A DNA stretch of 64,000 bases from Burkholderiales bacterium 8X (lineage in GTDB: Bacteria > Pseudomonadota > Gammaproteobacteria > Burkholderiales > Burkholderiaceae_C). The stretch is taken from the NCBI GenBank assembly GCA_902506565.1, contig LR732703.1, positions 870,030 through 934,029 of the forward strand, given 5' to 3'. Positions 16,050 to 25,074 of this stretch are shown here, one piece after another; the stretch's first letter is position 1; every line of letters starts with the position of its first letter. The notes beneath the pieces were generated by a model. That model was given only the letters and a program-made list of their open reading frames with translations. It did not search any database and was not told the origin of the DNA. The translations under genes were made by a program, and so were the position numbers.

Positions 16050-16628
16050 TCAGGCCATGCCGCCCTTCGCCGTAAGCAGGCTGCTGAAGAGCTTCGCAGT
16101 TTTCGCATCGCAGGCCATCCCATGATCGAGATGCACGTTCATCGCGAAGCCGTCGAAAGCCATGAGCACGACCCCCGCCACCGTCCGGCTTTGCGCAGGC
16201 GTCATACCCAGGCAATCGGCGATCCACGCTGCCACCCGACCCTGGAACAGTTCGCGTAGGTGCGGGCTGTACTCGTCGCCGCCGCTGCTGGTCGAGAGCG
16301 CCTGCATGATGTTCTTGGCGAAACCGTTGGTCTCCCGCGGCATGTCGCGCCAGAGCGTGACCAGGAGCTTCTCGAGCCGGTCGGCCGGCGACGCGACCCG
16401 TTTCAAGGCCCGGTCGAGCCGCTCGAGCCGCTCGTTGAGCCAGGGTTCGTACAAGGTGTACAGGATGTCGAGCTTGGAGCGGAAGTAGACGTAGACATTG
16501 GCGGTCGAGATGCCGGCCTCGCGAGCGATCGCCGGTATCGAGGTGTCGATGTAGCTGCGCTCCGACAGCAGCTTGAGGCTTGCCGCCAGGATCGCTTCCC
16601 GCACGTCTTCCTTCTTTCTCTGAGCCAT
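16050..16628 (-). CDS. TetR-family transcriptional regulator
   Basis: 192 aa. The N-terminal helix-turn-helix IPAIAREAGISTANVYVYFRSK is canonical for TetR; the C-terminal part is a ligand-binding helical bundle. It is divergent from the NicX-like dioxygenase gene with a 96-base shared region containing a good promoter, so it most likely represses the N-heteroaromatic cluster and is relieved by a pathway compound. This is inferred from position only. Confidence 0.92.
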   Translation of the reverse strand: MAQRKKEDVREAILAASLKLLSERSYIDTSIPAIAREAGISTANVYVYFRSKLDILYTLYEPWLNERLERLDRALKRVASPADRLEKLLVTLWRDMPRETNGFAKNIMQALSTSSGGDEYSPHLRELFQGRVAAWIADCLGMTPAQSRTVAGVVLMAFDGFAMNVHLDHGMACDAKTAKLFSSLLTAKGGMA

Positions 16629-16652
16629 GGTTCGGTCCTGCTTTTCAAAAAT

Positions 16653-16663
16653 GAATGGTATTC
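16653..16663. promoter_or_regulatory. Candidate TetR operator
   Basis: GAAT-GGT-ATTC is a short perfect inverted repeat between the TetR gene and the -35 element of the dioxygenase promoter. Position fits a TetR operator controlling both directions, but the arms are only four bases long. Confidence 0.3.
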
Positions 16664-16667
16664 GCTA

Positions 16668-16696
16668 TTGACACCTTCTTGCGCCAAACATAAAGT
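16668..16696 (+). promoter_or_regulatory. Sigma-70 promoter for the dioxygenase/hydroxylase operon
   Basis: A perfect TTGACA -35 element is followed after exactly 17 bases by TAAAGT. Predicted transcription starts about 20 bases before the dioxygenase ATG. This is the best promoter match noticed in the window. Confidence 0.6.
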
Positions 16697-16724
16697 GGAT
16701 TCGACTTCGAGCAAGGACCCACGG

Positions 16725-17801
16725 ATGGAATCGGCGATCAGGACGCAGGAGCTCAACCCGGCCAAGATGGCCTCGTTGTTTCGCAAGCAATTCGAGCTGT
16801 GCAAGGTGACGCCCGGACAGACGGTCGCCATCGTGAGCGACCTCGGCACCCGCCGCGAATATATCCAGGCCGCCTTCGCCGCGGCCGACGACATCGGCTT
16901 CGACATCTACGAAATGTGCGTCAACGCCATACCGGGCTGGACCAGCGTCGGCGTGCCCACCATCGGCAAGTGCAAGGGCACGCTCGAGGCGCTGATGGCG
17001 GTCGACATGGTGCTGATCTTCCACGTGCCGCTCTTCGCCAAGTGGCTGCGCGACGTTCAGAAGAACGGCGTTCGGGTGCAGATGATCATCGACGCACCGG
17101 ACGATCTCTACCACCTTCAGTCGCCGCCCGGCCTCAAGGAGGCGATGCTGCATGCCGAGTCGCTGTACAGGGGCACCAAGCAGGTCCACGTCACCAGCAA
17201 GGCCGGCACCGACCTTCGCTACAGCTGCGGCGAATATCCGGTCATGACGCAGTACGGCATGGCCGACGAGCCGGGCCGCTTCGACCATTGGGGCGTCGGC
17301 CTGCTGCACACCTTTCCGAACGAAGGCAGCGCCGAGGGCCGGGTGGTCATCGCGCCGGGCGACATCATCATCCTGCCGTATTGCCGCTACGTGCAGGACG
17401 CGATCGAGATCGAGGTGCGGGGGGGCCACATCGTCAGCATCGACGGCGGGCTCGACGCCACCTTGATGCGCGAATGGCTGAACGACGGCAAGGTGGCCGA
17501 GGCCGACCAGGACCCGTTCGCGCTGTCGCATCTCGGCTGGGGCCTCAATCCGCAATGCCGCTGGGATGCGATCGCGCTGTACGGGGACGCACCCGAGCGG
17601 GCTCGGGCCGCGGCCCGCAGCTTTCCGGGCAACTTTCTTTTCTCGACCGGGCCCAACACCCAGGGCGGCGGCAAGCGGATCACCCGCGGCCACTACGACG
17701 TGCCGATGCGCAATTGCACCATCGCGCTCGACGGCAAGGTGGTGGTGCAGGACGGGCGAGTGGTCGATCCGAAGATGATCGTCGAACGCGTCGCCCGATG
17801 A
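16725..17801 (+). CDS. NicX-like 2,5-dihydroxypyridine 5,6-dioxygenase family protein
   Basis: 358 aa, the same size as NicX (about 350). The C-terminal half is very NicX-like: SKAGTDLRYSCGEYPVMTQY, ADEPGRFDHWGVG, SHLGWGLNPQ, FLFSTGPNT and GHYDVPMRNC. The residues matching NicX iron ligands, recalled as His265, His318 and Asp320, are present as H269, H323 and D325. NicX opens the ring of 2,5-dihydroxypyridine to N-formylmaleamate. The ATG is chosen because the sigma-70 promoter lies just before it; the frame upstream of it is antisense to TetR. First gene of the operon with the molybdenum hydroxylase. The family is well supported; the exact ring substrate is not. Confidence 0.85.
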   Translation: MESAIRTQELNPAKMASLFRKQFELCKVTPGQTVAIVSDLGTRREYIQAAFAAADDIGFDIYEMCVNAIPGWTSVGVPTIGKCKGTLEALMAVDMVLIFHVPLFAKWLRDVQKNGVRVQMIIDAPDDLYHLQSPPGLKEAMLHAESLYRGTKQVHVTSKAGTDLRYSCGEYPVMTQYGMADEPGRFDHWGVGLLHTFPNEGSAEGRVVIAPGDIIILPYCRYVQDAIEIEVRGGHIVSIDGGLDATLMREWLNDGKVAEADQDPFALSHLGWGLNPQCRWDAIALYGDAPERARAAARSFPGNFLFSTGPNTQGGGKRITRGHYDVPMRNCTIALDGKVVVQDGRVVDPKMIVERVAR

Positions 17802-17844
17802 GCCGGCTATTCGACAACCGTTGCCGACAACCAGGTCGCTCCCC

Positions 17845-18321
17845 ATGCTGATCGAAGGCCAGTTCCCCATCGCGGCAGCACCCGAGACGCTGCTGGTCCA
17901 TCTGTTCGACGCCGGGCTGATGGCGTCCTGCCTGCCCGGTTGCGAACAGCTCGAAGCGATCGACGCCGATCGGTATCGTGCGGTCGTCGTCATCGCCATG
18001 GCGGGCATCAAGGCCCGCTTCGAATTGCTGGTCGAGATCACGAAGCGAGACGATCGCAACGTCTGGGCGGTCACTCGCGGCGACGAGGGCGGCCATGCCA
18101 GCAACCTGCAAGCCGAAAGCCAGGTGCGGCTCGAAGACGTGCCCGAAGGCACCATGGTTCACTACCGGTCCGAGGTCTCGGTCACCGGCCGGCTCGGCCG
18201 CTTCGCGCTCGGCATGATGAAGAAGAAGGCCCAGAGCATGGGCGAGGAATTCGCGGCCAACCTGCAGCGCAAGCTGGAGGCGCTCGGCAACGCATCGGCC
18301 ACGTCGCCGGGAGCTGCCTGA
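17845..18321 (+). CDS. CoxG-like SRPBCC protein (molybdenum hydroxylase maturation/membrane anchoring)
   Basis: 158 aa, START/SRPBCC fold of the carbon-monoxide dehydrogenase subunit G family: EGQFPIAAAPETLLVHLFD at the start, PGCEQLEAIDADRY in the middle and a C-terminal helix with KKKAQSMGEEFAANLQ. CoxG proteins accompany molybdenum hydroxylases and help recruit or mature them. It lies 43 bases after the dioxygenase gene and 2 bases before the FAD subunit gene. An in-frame ATG eight codons earlier exists; the shorter start matches the family N-terminus. Confidence 0.82.
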   Translation: MLIEGQFPIAAAPETLLVHLFDAGLMASCLPGCEQLEAIDADRYRAVVVIAMAGIKARFELLVEITKRDDRNVWAVTRGDEGGHASNLQAESQVRLEDVPEGTMVHYRSEVSVTGRLGRFALGMMKKKAQSMGEEFAANLQRKLEALGNASATSPGAA

Positions 18322-18323
18322 CC

Positions 18324-19184
18324 ATGTCGACCGCCTTGCAAGGCCTCTACCGGCCCAGGACGCTCGACGAGGCCACTGCCCTGCTCGCACAGGACCCGGA
18401 GGCCAAGCCGCTATCGGGCGGTGCCACGCTGGTCGCGATGCTCAATGCGCGCGTGATCGAACCGGCGGCGCTGGTGAGCCTGGCCGACATCGACGAGATC
18501 AAGGGCATCTCGCAGCTGCCGGACGGTCGCATCCGCATCGGCGCCTTCACCCGGCACCGCGAAACCGCGACCTGCGCGCTGGACCTGGGCAGCCAGGCTG
18601 TGGTGCGCCATGCCGCATCGCAGATCGCGAACGCCACGGTGCGCAACATGGGCACCATCGGCGGATCGATCTCGTTCGCCGATCCGGGCCTCGACTATCC
18701 GCCGGCACTGGTCGCGGCCGGCGCCACGATCGAGCTGGCCGGCAGCGGCGGCCGGCGCAGCGTCTCGGCTGCGGCGTTCTTCGTCGACTGGTACCTGACG
18801 GCGCTGGAGCCGGGCGAGCTGGTGAGCGCCGTCATCCTGCCGGCGCCCGACCGCGGCGCCGGCGTCTACATCAAGCATGCGCGGGTCGCCGGGGACTATG
18901 CCACCGCCTCGGTCGCCGCCTGCCTGGTTCCCGATGGAGCGATGCGCGTCGCCGTGGGCGCCTGCGGCCCGACGCCGCTTCGAAGCGACGAGGCCGACGC
19001 GCTGCTCGCCGGCGACAAGAGCGATGCGGCCATCGCCCGGGCCGGCGAGCTCCTGGTCGAGCTCGCGGATCCGCTGGACGACGTGCGCGGCAGCGCCGAC
19101 TACCGGCGGCGTCTCATTCCGCGGCTGTTGCTGCGCGCCGTGCGCAGCGCCGAAGCCGCCTTGCAGGAACGATCTTTTTCATGA
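18324..19184 (+). CDS. Molybdenum hydroxylase FAD-binding (medium) subunit, CoxM type
   Basis: 286 aa. The FAD-binding motifs PLSGGATLVAMLN (residues 30-42) and the later ATVRNMGTIGGSISFADPG are canonical for CoxM/NdhF-like subunits. It passes electrons from the iron-sulfur subunit to FAD. The gene is directly downstream of the CoxG-like gene and overlaps the small subunit by four bases (ATGA). Confidence 0.93.
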   Translation: MSTALQGLYRPRTLDEATALLAQDPEAKPLSGGATLVAMLNARVIEPAALVSLADIDEIKGISQLPDGRIRIGAFTRHRETATCALDLGSQAVVRHAASQIANATVRNMGTIGGSISFADPGLDYPPALVAAGATIELAGSGGRRSVSAAAFFVDWYLTALEPGELVSAVILPAPDRGAGVYIKHARVAGDYATASVAACLVPDGAMRVAVGACGPTPLRSDEADALLAGDKSDAAIARAGELLVELADPLDDVRGSADYRRRLIPRLLLRAVRSAEAALQERSFS

Positions 19185-19690
19185 ACGCATTCAGCACGAC
19201 GCCGATCGCCGACCGGGTTTGCCTGCAGGTCAACGGCGAACCAGCCGAAATCGGCGCCCGCCTGCACGACACCCTGCTCACCGTGCTGCGCGACCAGCTG
19301 CTGCTGACGGCTGCCAAGCGCGGCTGCAACCAGGGCGTCTGCGGCGCCTGCACCGTCAGCGTGGATGGCGTGCCGATGCGCGCCTGCCTCAGCCTCGCGC
19401 ACAACTGCGAGTCGTCGGACATCCTCACGCTCGAAGGCCTCCAGGAAGATGCGCGCATGCAGGCCCTGCAGCACGCCTTTGCCGAAGCCGGCGCCTTCCA
19501 GTGCGGCTTCTGCACCGCCGGCATGCTGGTCAGCGCGCGGGCCTTGCTCGAACGCGTGCCGGAGCCCGTCGAAGCCGACGTGCGCGCCGCGCTCTCGGGC
19601 AACCTGTGTCGCTGCACCGGCTACGTGAAGATCGCGGCCGCCGTGCAGGCGGCGGGCCGTGCACTCGCAGCCAAGGGAGTGGACGCATGA
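19181..19690 (+). CDS. Molybdenum hydroxylase [2Fe-2S] (small) subunit, CoxS type
   Basis: 169 aa. The N-terminal plant-type cluster motif is CNQGVCGACTVSVDG with a distal Cys in MRACLS; the C-terminal cluster is CGFCTAGM and CRCTGY. Both clusters are complete, so electron transfer is expected to work. It overlaps the preceding and following genes as ATGA. Confidence 0.95.
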   Translation: MNAFSTTPIADRVCLQVNGEPAEIGARLHDTLLTVLRDQLLLTAAKRGCNQGVCGACTVSVDGVPMRACLSLAHNCESSDILTLEGLQEDARMQALQHAFAEAGAFQCGFCTAGMLVSARALLERVPEPVEADVRAALSGNLCRCTGYVKIAAAVQAAGRALAAKGVDA

Positions 19691-22086
19691 GCACGGTCCT
19701 GGACAAACCCGCAGCACCCCGGCCAAGCGATGCCGCCGGTGGCGCCGATCACGAAGGCGCGGTCGGGCAGGCCGTGCCGCAGCTCGAAGGCCAGGAAAAG
19801 CTCACCGGCCGCGCGCAGTACATCGCCGACCTGCATCGCCCCGGCATGCTCCACGGCGCGATCCTGCAGAGCCCGCATGCGCATGCGCTGATCCGCGGCT
19901 ACGACATCGCGGCCGCGCGCGCCCTGCCCGGCGTGCGTGCGGTCGTCACCGGCGACGATCTCGAAGACAAGCACCGCATGGGCGCCTTCATCAAGGACGA
20001 GCCCGCCTTCGCCAAGGGCAAGACCCGCTACGTCGGCGAGATCGTCGCGGCGGTCGCAGCCGATACCCAGGCGATCGCACGGCAGGCGGTGCGCCTGATC
20101 CGCGTCGACTACCAGGTGCTGCCCGCCGTGCTCGACCCCGAGCAGGCGCTGGCGCCGGACGCCCCCCAGGTACACGAAGCCTCGTCGAGCTACCTGCAGG
20201 TGTTCGATGCCGGCACCGACGGCAACCTGTGCTCGCGCACCGCCTTCCACTCGGGCGACATCGACGCCGCCTGGGCCGAATGCGACCTGGTGGTCGAGAA
20301 CACCTGGCGCACGCCGGCGCAGGCGCACCTGTCGCTCGAGCCGTGCGGCGCGTTGGCCGAGGTCGATGCCGCAGGTCGCATCACGCTGTGGTCGGCCAAC
20401 CAGTCGGTCTTTCGGGTGCAGGCGAGCGTCTGCGAGTCGCTGGGCCTTCCGATGACGCGGCTGCGCTGCCTCACGCCGCGCATCGGCGCCGGCTTCGGCA
20501 ACAAGATGGAAGCGCATGTGCAGCCGGTGGTGGTGCTGCTGGCGATGAAGGCGCGGCGTCCGGTCAAGCTGATCCTGAGCCGCGAGGAAGACTTCGAGAC
20601 CGTGCGCGCACGCCATCCCGCCGTGATCCGCATGAAGACCGGCGTCAAGCGCGACGGCACGCTGGTGGCCCGTGAGACCGAGCTGCTGCTCGACGGCGGT
20701 GCCTACGGCGACGACAGTCCCGGCGTGCTCGGCTATGCCTTGCTGATGAACTGCGGCCCCTACCGGATCCCGAACGTGCATGCGCATGGCCGGGTCGCCT
20801 ACACCCACAAGATGCGCTTCGGCGCGTTCCGCGGCTTCGGCGTGCCGCAGATGACCTTCGCTTCCGAATCGCAGCTCGACGAGATCGCGCTGCAACTCGG
20901 CATCGATGCGCTGGCGCTGCGCCGCAAGAACATGCTGGCCGGCGACGACCCGTGGTTCGGCGGGCAACCGATCCTGTCGAACGGCCTCGGCGAGTGCGTC
21001 GACATCGTCGAGCGCGAGTCCGGCTGGCCGCATGCGTCCGAGCCACCTGCAAGCAGGCCCGGCTTCAAGCGCGGGCTCGGCGTCGCGCTGTCGGCGCACA
21101 TCAGCGGCCTCCTGGCATCCGGCGCGATCGTGCGGGTGCTCGAAGACGGCACGGTGCTGCTCAACACCGGTGCGGTCGACATCGGACAGGGCTCGAATAC
21201 GGTGCTGACGCAGATGTGCGCCGAAGCGCTGAAGCTGCCGGTCGACCGCGTCGCCATCGCCAGTCCCGATACCGATGGCTCGCCCTACAACTGGGGTACC
21301 ACCGCGAGCCGCGTCACCTACGTGGCCGGCCGTTCGGTGGTCGGCGCCGCGGCCGAGGTCGAATCCAAGCTCAAGCAACAGGCGAGCGAGATGCTCGAAT
21401 GCGCCGTCGAAGATCTCGAATTGCTGCCCGGCGGCCGGGTCGCGATCAAGGGCGTCGAACAACGCGCCGTCAGCTTCGCCGAGATCTCCGGCCGGGCGCA
21501 TTGGGCAGCCGGCGGGCCGATCATCGGCACCCATAGCTGGGTGTTCGACCAGAAGACGGTCGACCCCAAGCGCGCGGTGGTCGAGGGCCTGCCGTTCTCG
21601 CAGATCGGCATCTACAGCTTCAATGCGCTCGCGGTGGAGGTCGAGGTGGACGAACTCACCGGCAAGGTGCGCGTCGTCAATGCCTGGTCGGCCTGCGACA
21701 TCGGCCGCACCATCAATCCGGTGATGGCGAGCGGCCAGGTCGAAGGCGCCTTCGTGCAAGGCATGGGTTTTGCACTCACCGAGGAAATGGTGTGGGACGG
21801 TGCGCGTCTCGCCAACCCGAGCCTCATGGACTACAAGATCCCGACCTTCGCCGAGCTGCCCGAAAAACTGAAGGCCTACCTGGTGGAATCGAACGAACCG
21901 AGCGGACCGTTCGGCGCCAAGAGCGTGGGCGAACTGGGCATCAACGGCGTGGCAGCCGCCATCGCCAATGCCATCGCGCAAGCCACCGGCGTGCGGCTGC
22001 GCGAACTGCCGCTCAGCGCCGAGCGGGTGCTCGATGGCTTGCTGGCGCTCGAATCGCCAGGCAGCGCCGCGAAGGAAGCCGCATGA
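19687..22086 (+). CDS. Molybdenum hydroxylase large (molybdopterin) subunit, CoxL/XdhB-like
   Basis: 799 aa, normal for the large subunit. Seen motifs are IGAGFGNKME, AFRGFGVPQMTFASE and the C-terminal KSVGELGING, whose Glu matches the catalytic glutamate of the xanthine oxidase family. The loop lacks the AYxCSFR form that marks true form I CO dehydrogenase, so N-heterocycle or aldehyde hydroxylation is more likely. With the NicX-like enzyme, ring hydroxylation of a pyridine-type compound with water-derived oxygen is the natural prediction. The ATG overlaps the small subunit stop; the frame open upstream is shadow. Confidence 0.9.
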   Translation: MSTVLDKPAAPRPSDAAGGADHEGAVGQAVPQLEGQEKLTGRAQYIADLHRPGMLHGAILQSPHAHALIRGYDIAAARALPGVRAVVTGDDLEDKHRMGAFIKDEPAFAKGKTRYVGEIVAAVAADTQAIARQAVRLIRVDYQVLPAVLDPEQALAPDAPQVHEASSSYLQVFDAGTDGNLCSRTAFHSGDIDAAWAECDLVVENTWRTPAQAHLSLEPCGALAEVDAAGRITLWSANQSVFRVQASVCESLGLPMTRLRCLTPRIGAGFGNKMEAHVQPVVVLLAMKARRPVKLILSREEDFETVRARHPAVIRMKTGVKRDGTLVARETELLLDGGAYGDDSPGVLGYALLMNCGPYRIPNVHAHGRVAYTHKMRFGAFRGFGVPQMTFASESQLDEIALQLGIDALALRRKNMLAGDDPWFGGQPILSNGLGECVDIVERESGWPHASEPPASRPGFKRGLGVALSAHISGLLASGAIVRVLEDGTVLLNTGAVDIGQGSNTVLTQMCAEALKLPVDRVAIASPDTDGSPYNWGTTASRVTYVAGRSVVGAAAEVESKLKQQASEMLECAVEDLELLPGGRVAIKGVEQRAVSFAEISGRAHWAAGGPIIGTHSWVFDQKTVDPKRAVVEGLPFSQIGIYSFNALAVEVEVDELTGKVRVVNAWSACDIGRTINPVMASGQVEGAFVQGMGFALTEEMVWDGARLANPSLMDYKIPTFAELPEKLKAYLVESNEPSGPFGAKSVGELGINGVAAAIANAIAQATGVRLRELPLSAERVLDGLLALESPGSAAKEAA

Positions 22087-22970
22087 AGCTCGACCGCTAT
22101 CCGCCGCAAGAGCCGCTCTCGGCGGTCGGCGCCGCGTACGCCGAACGCATCATGGCGCTCGGCCATGGCATCGAAGGCAAGGAAGCCGCCTACGGCCCCG
22201 ATCCCTATCAGGGCCTCACCGTCTTCGAGGCCGATCAGGGTGGCGCCGGCGATGCGGTGCGCAGCTTGCTCGTCTTCTTCCATGGCGGCGGCTGGACCAG
22301 CGGCTACAAGGAGTGGATGCACTTCATGGCGCCCGCGCTGGTCGCCGAGGGCGTGACCTTCGTGAGCGCCGGCTACCGACTCGCGCCCGGCCACGTGTTT
22401 CCGACGGCCCTGGAAGACGCGGCGGATGCGGTGGCCTGGGTCTGGAACCATGTCGCCAATGCTGACCCTGCGAAGCCGATGCGGCTCTTCGTCGGCGGTC
22501 ATTCGGCCGGCGGACATTACGCCTCGCTGCTCGCGGTCGATGGCGCCTGGCGCAAGGCCCGCGGCCTGCCGCACGATGTACTGTCCGGCTGCCTGCCGGT
22601 CTCCGGCGTCTATCGCTTCGGCGAGGGCAGCGGCCTCAACACGCGGCCGCGCTTCCTCGGAAGCGGCGACGAAGCCCGCACCGATCGCGCCGCCTCGCCG
22701 ATCCTGCAGATCGACCCGAAGGCCTGCCCTCCCTTCCTCATCACCTGCGGCAGCCGCGACTTTCCCCACCTGGTCAAGCAGGCTGGCGAAATGGCGTCGG
22801 CCTTGCGCGATGCCGGCGTGCCGGTCAGGTCCGAGATCCTCGAAGGTGCAGACCACTTCGATGCCAGCGTGGCCTGTGGCGAACATCCCGCGGGATGGCC
22901 GGCACTCGCAGCAGCGTGGATGCGGCAGCCCGCCGCATCGTCGTCCCATCCCGTCGACAGGAGTTCCTGA
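22083..22970 (+). CDS. Alpha/beta hydrolase, kynurenine-formamidase/esterase-like
   Basis: 295 aa. The oxyanion motif HGGGW is at 67-71 and the nucleophile elbow GHSAGG has Ser141; candidate acid and base are in TCGSRDFPHL and GADHFDA. The HGGGW-GHSAGG pair is shared with kynurenine formamidase and hormone-sensitive-lipase-like enzymes. The step after NicX in known pathways is deformylation of N-formylmaleamate by an alpha/beta hydrolase, so a deformylase role is attractive. It overlaps the large hydroxylase subunit by four bases and abuts the LIV receptor gene, so it is clearly in the operon. Confidence 0.8.
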   Translation: MKLDRYPPQEPLSAVGAAYAERIMALGHGIEGKEAAYGPDPYQGLTVFEADQGGAGDAVRSLLVFFHGGGWTSGYKEWMHFMAPALVAEGVTFVSAGYRLAPGHVFPTALEDAADAVAWVWNHVANADPAKPMRLFVGGHSAGGHYASLLAVDGAWRKARGLPHDVLSGCLPVSGVYRFGEGSGLNTRPRFLGSGDEARTDRAASPILQIDPKACPPFLITCGSRDFPHLVKQAGEMASALRDAGVPVRSEILEGADHFDASVACGEHPAGWPALAAAWMRQPAASSSHPVDRSS

Positions 22971-24170
22971 ATGCCCAGCCCCACCCCGAACCGCCGCACG
23001 ATCGTCGGCAGCATCGCCGCCGCCCTGGTCGCGCTGCATGCACCGGCCGCCTTCGCGCAGGTCGACAAGCCGCTTCGCATCGGCTTCTCGATGGCGCGCA
23101 CCGGCATGCTCGCCAATGCCACGCCGTCGCAGTCGAATGCCTACGAGCTCTGGAAGGAGCAGGTCAATGCGCGTGGCGGCATGGACGTGGGCGGCACCCG
23201 GCGCAAGGTCGAGTTCGTGAGCTACGACGACCAGTCCAAGCCCGAGCAGGCGGTGCGCATCTACGAGAAGCTCATCACCGACGACAAGGTCGACCTGCTG
23301 ATCGCGCCCTGGGGCACGCCGTTCCAGATCGCCATCGCGCCGGTGCTGGAGAAGTTCAAGTTCCCGATGATCGGCAACACCGCGGCTTCGGTCGCGCTGC
23401 GGCAGGTCAAGCCCGGCTACATCTGGTTCCCGACCTCGGCCATCCCGGACCGGATCGGCAGCGAGATGGCCGCCATGCTGAAGGCCAACAACGTGAAGAC
23501 CGCCGTGGTGCTGTCGAACGTGCTGCCCTTCACCAAGGAAATCAAGAACTACCTGGAGCCCGAGCTGAAGAAGGCCGGCATCGAGGTCAAGCTTTCGACC
23601 GAGTACCCGCCGGACATCAAGGACATGACCTCGATCCTCACGCAGGTGAAGCAGGCCAATCCGGATGCGGTGCTCGCGCTCGCCTACCCGGGCGACTCGG
23701 TGCTCTATGCCAAGCAGGCCAAGGAGCTGGGCATCGCAAGCCCTTTCCAGTTCATCGCCATCGGGCCGAGCGATGCGTTCTTCCCGAAGGCGGTCGGCGC
23801 CTCGTCGGCCGAAGGCGTGGTCACGATCGCCCACTGGTCGCCGCGGCCCGAGTGGAAAGGGTCGCAGGCCTTCTACGACGCCTACGTCAAGAAGTTCGGC
23901 GAAGACCCGGACTACCTCAACTCGGCGCTCGCCTGGATGTCGCTCGAGATCCTGGAGACCACGGTCGCGAAGACCGGCCTCGACAAGAACAAGATCCGCG
24001 AGATGGTGAGCAAGGAAACCTTCGAGACCATCAACGGGAAGGTCAAGTTCGAGGGCGTGCAGAACGTCATCACGCCGACCGCCTTCGTGCAGACGCAAAA
24101 GGGCAAGCTGCAGATCGTGTGGCCGAGCTCGATCGCGAGCGCGCCGTACCAAGCCAAGAAGTCCTGGTAA
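22971..24170 (+). CDS. LIV-type ABC transporter substrate-binding protein (first system)
   Basis: 399 aa. The signal peptide (RRTIVGSIAAALVALHAP, cleavage near AAFAQ) precedes a type I periplasmic binding fold beginning PLRIGFSMARTG. It starts at the base after the hydrolase stop. It should bind the substrate of the hydroxylase/dioxygenase pathway, likely a small N-heteroaromatic acid, though LIV receptors also bind amino acids and amides. Confidence 0.9.
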   Translation: MPSPTPNRRTIVGSIAAALVALHAPAAFAQVDKPLRIGFSMARTGMLANATPSQSNAYELWKEQVNARGGMDVGGTRRKVEFVSYDDQSKPEQAVRIYEKLITDDKVDLLIAPWGTPFQIAIAPVLEKFKFPMIGNTAASVALRQVKPGYIWFPTSAIPDRIGSEMAAMLKANNVKTAVVLSNVLPFTKEIKNYLEPELKKAGIEVKLSTEYPPDIKDMTSILTQVKQANPDAVLALAYPGDSVLYAKQAKELGIASPFQFIAIGPSDAFFPKAVGASSAEGVVTIAHWSPRPEWKGSQAFYDAYVKKFGEDPDYLNSALAWMSLEILETTVAKTGLDKNKIREMVSKETFETINGKVKFEGVQNVITPTAFVQTQKGKLQIVWPSSIASAPYQAKKSW

Positions 24171-25073
24171 GTGCCGGTCGTCGACGTGCTGCTTTCGGGG
24201 CAGCTGCTTTTCGCGGCGCTGGTGACCGGCTCGCTCTATGCGCTGGTGGCGCTCGGGCTCAACCTGGTCTACGGCACCATGCGCATGCTCAACGTGGCGC
24301 ACGGCGACGTGGTGATGCTCGGGGCCTATGCGGGCTACTGGGCTTTCACGCTCGCTGGCATCTCGCCGCTGATCGCGGCGCCGGTCGTGGCCGCGCTCGG
24401 CGCGCTGCTGGGCTGGGCGCTCTATCGCGGCTTGTTCCGCCGGCTTCTCGCGCGAAGCGGTGCGGACGCCGGGCGAATGGAAGGCAATTCGCTGCTGCTT
24501 TTCTTCGGACTTTCGATGATCCTGCAGAACGCGGCGGCGATGGTCTTCACGCCGAACAACCGGGCCTACCAATACCTCGACGAGGTCTGGCGCGTCGGCA
24601 ATGTCGCGATGACCGGCAACCGCATCGCCGCGCTCGCGATCGCCGGCGGCACCTGCATTGCGGTGGCGCTCTTCCTCGGCCGCAGCATGGCCGGCCTTGC
24701 GATGCGCTCGGTGATCGAGCGGCGCGAAGCGGCCTTCGTGGTCGGGGTCGATGTCGACCGGGTGCAATGGGGCAGCTTCGCGCTCGGCTTCGCGAGCGCC
24801 GCGCTCGCGGGCGTGCTGATGTCGATGCTCGAGCAGTTCTCGCCGTTCTCGGGCTTTCCGTTCACCATCGCCGGCTTCATCGTCATCATCCTCGGCGGGC
24901 TCGGCAATGTCATGGCCGGGCTGGTAGCCGCGTTGCTGTTGGGCGTGATCGAGACCTACGGCGTGGCGCTGACCTCGGCCAACCTGAGGTCGGTGCTGCT
25001 GTACGGCTGCTTCGTCGGCGCCCTGCTGCTGTTCCCCAACGGGCTCCTCGCCCGCCGCACGGCTCGAAGCTGA
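24171..25073 (+). CDS. LIV-type ABC transporter permease (LivH-like, first system)
   Basis: 300 aa, about eight membrane segments. Typical motifs are GLNLVYGTMRMLNVAHGD near the N-terminus and FVVGVDVDRVQWGSFALGFASAALAG in the coupling region. The start is GTG directly after the receptor stop. Forms the inner-membrane channel with the next gene product. Confidence 0.92.
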   Translation: MPVVDVLLSGQLLFAALVTGSLYALVALGLNLVYGTMRMLNVAHGDVVMLGAYAGYWAFTLAGISPLIAAPVVAALGALLGWALYRGLFRRLLARSGADAGRMEGNSLLLFFGLSMILQNAAAMVFTPNNRAYQYLDEVWRVGNVAMTGNRIAALAIAGGTCIAVALFLGRSMAGLAMRSVIERREAAFVVGVDVDRVQWGSFALGFASAALAGVLMSMLEQFSPFSGFPFTIAGFIVIILGGLGNVMAGLVAALLLGVIETYGVALTSANLRSVLLYGCFVGALLLFPNGLLARRTARS

Positions 25074-25074
25074 G

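Noticed and set aside
16260..16724. 155-codon N-terminal extension of the NicX-like gene
   Set aside because: It would run antisense through TetR and across the promoter; NicX relatives start at the chosen ATG.
19621..21981. 786-codon open frame on the minus strand
   Set aside because: Antisense to the molybdenum hydroxylase large subunit, which has clear motifs on the plus strand.
17845..22086. Aerobic CO dehydrogenase
   Set aside because: The large subunit lacks the form I active-site loop and the neighbours are a NicX-like enzyme and hydrolase, so N-heterocycle hydroxylation fits better.
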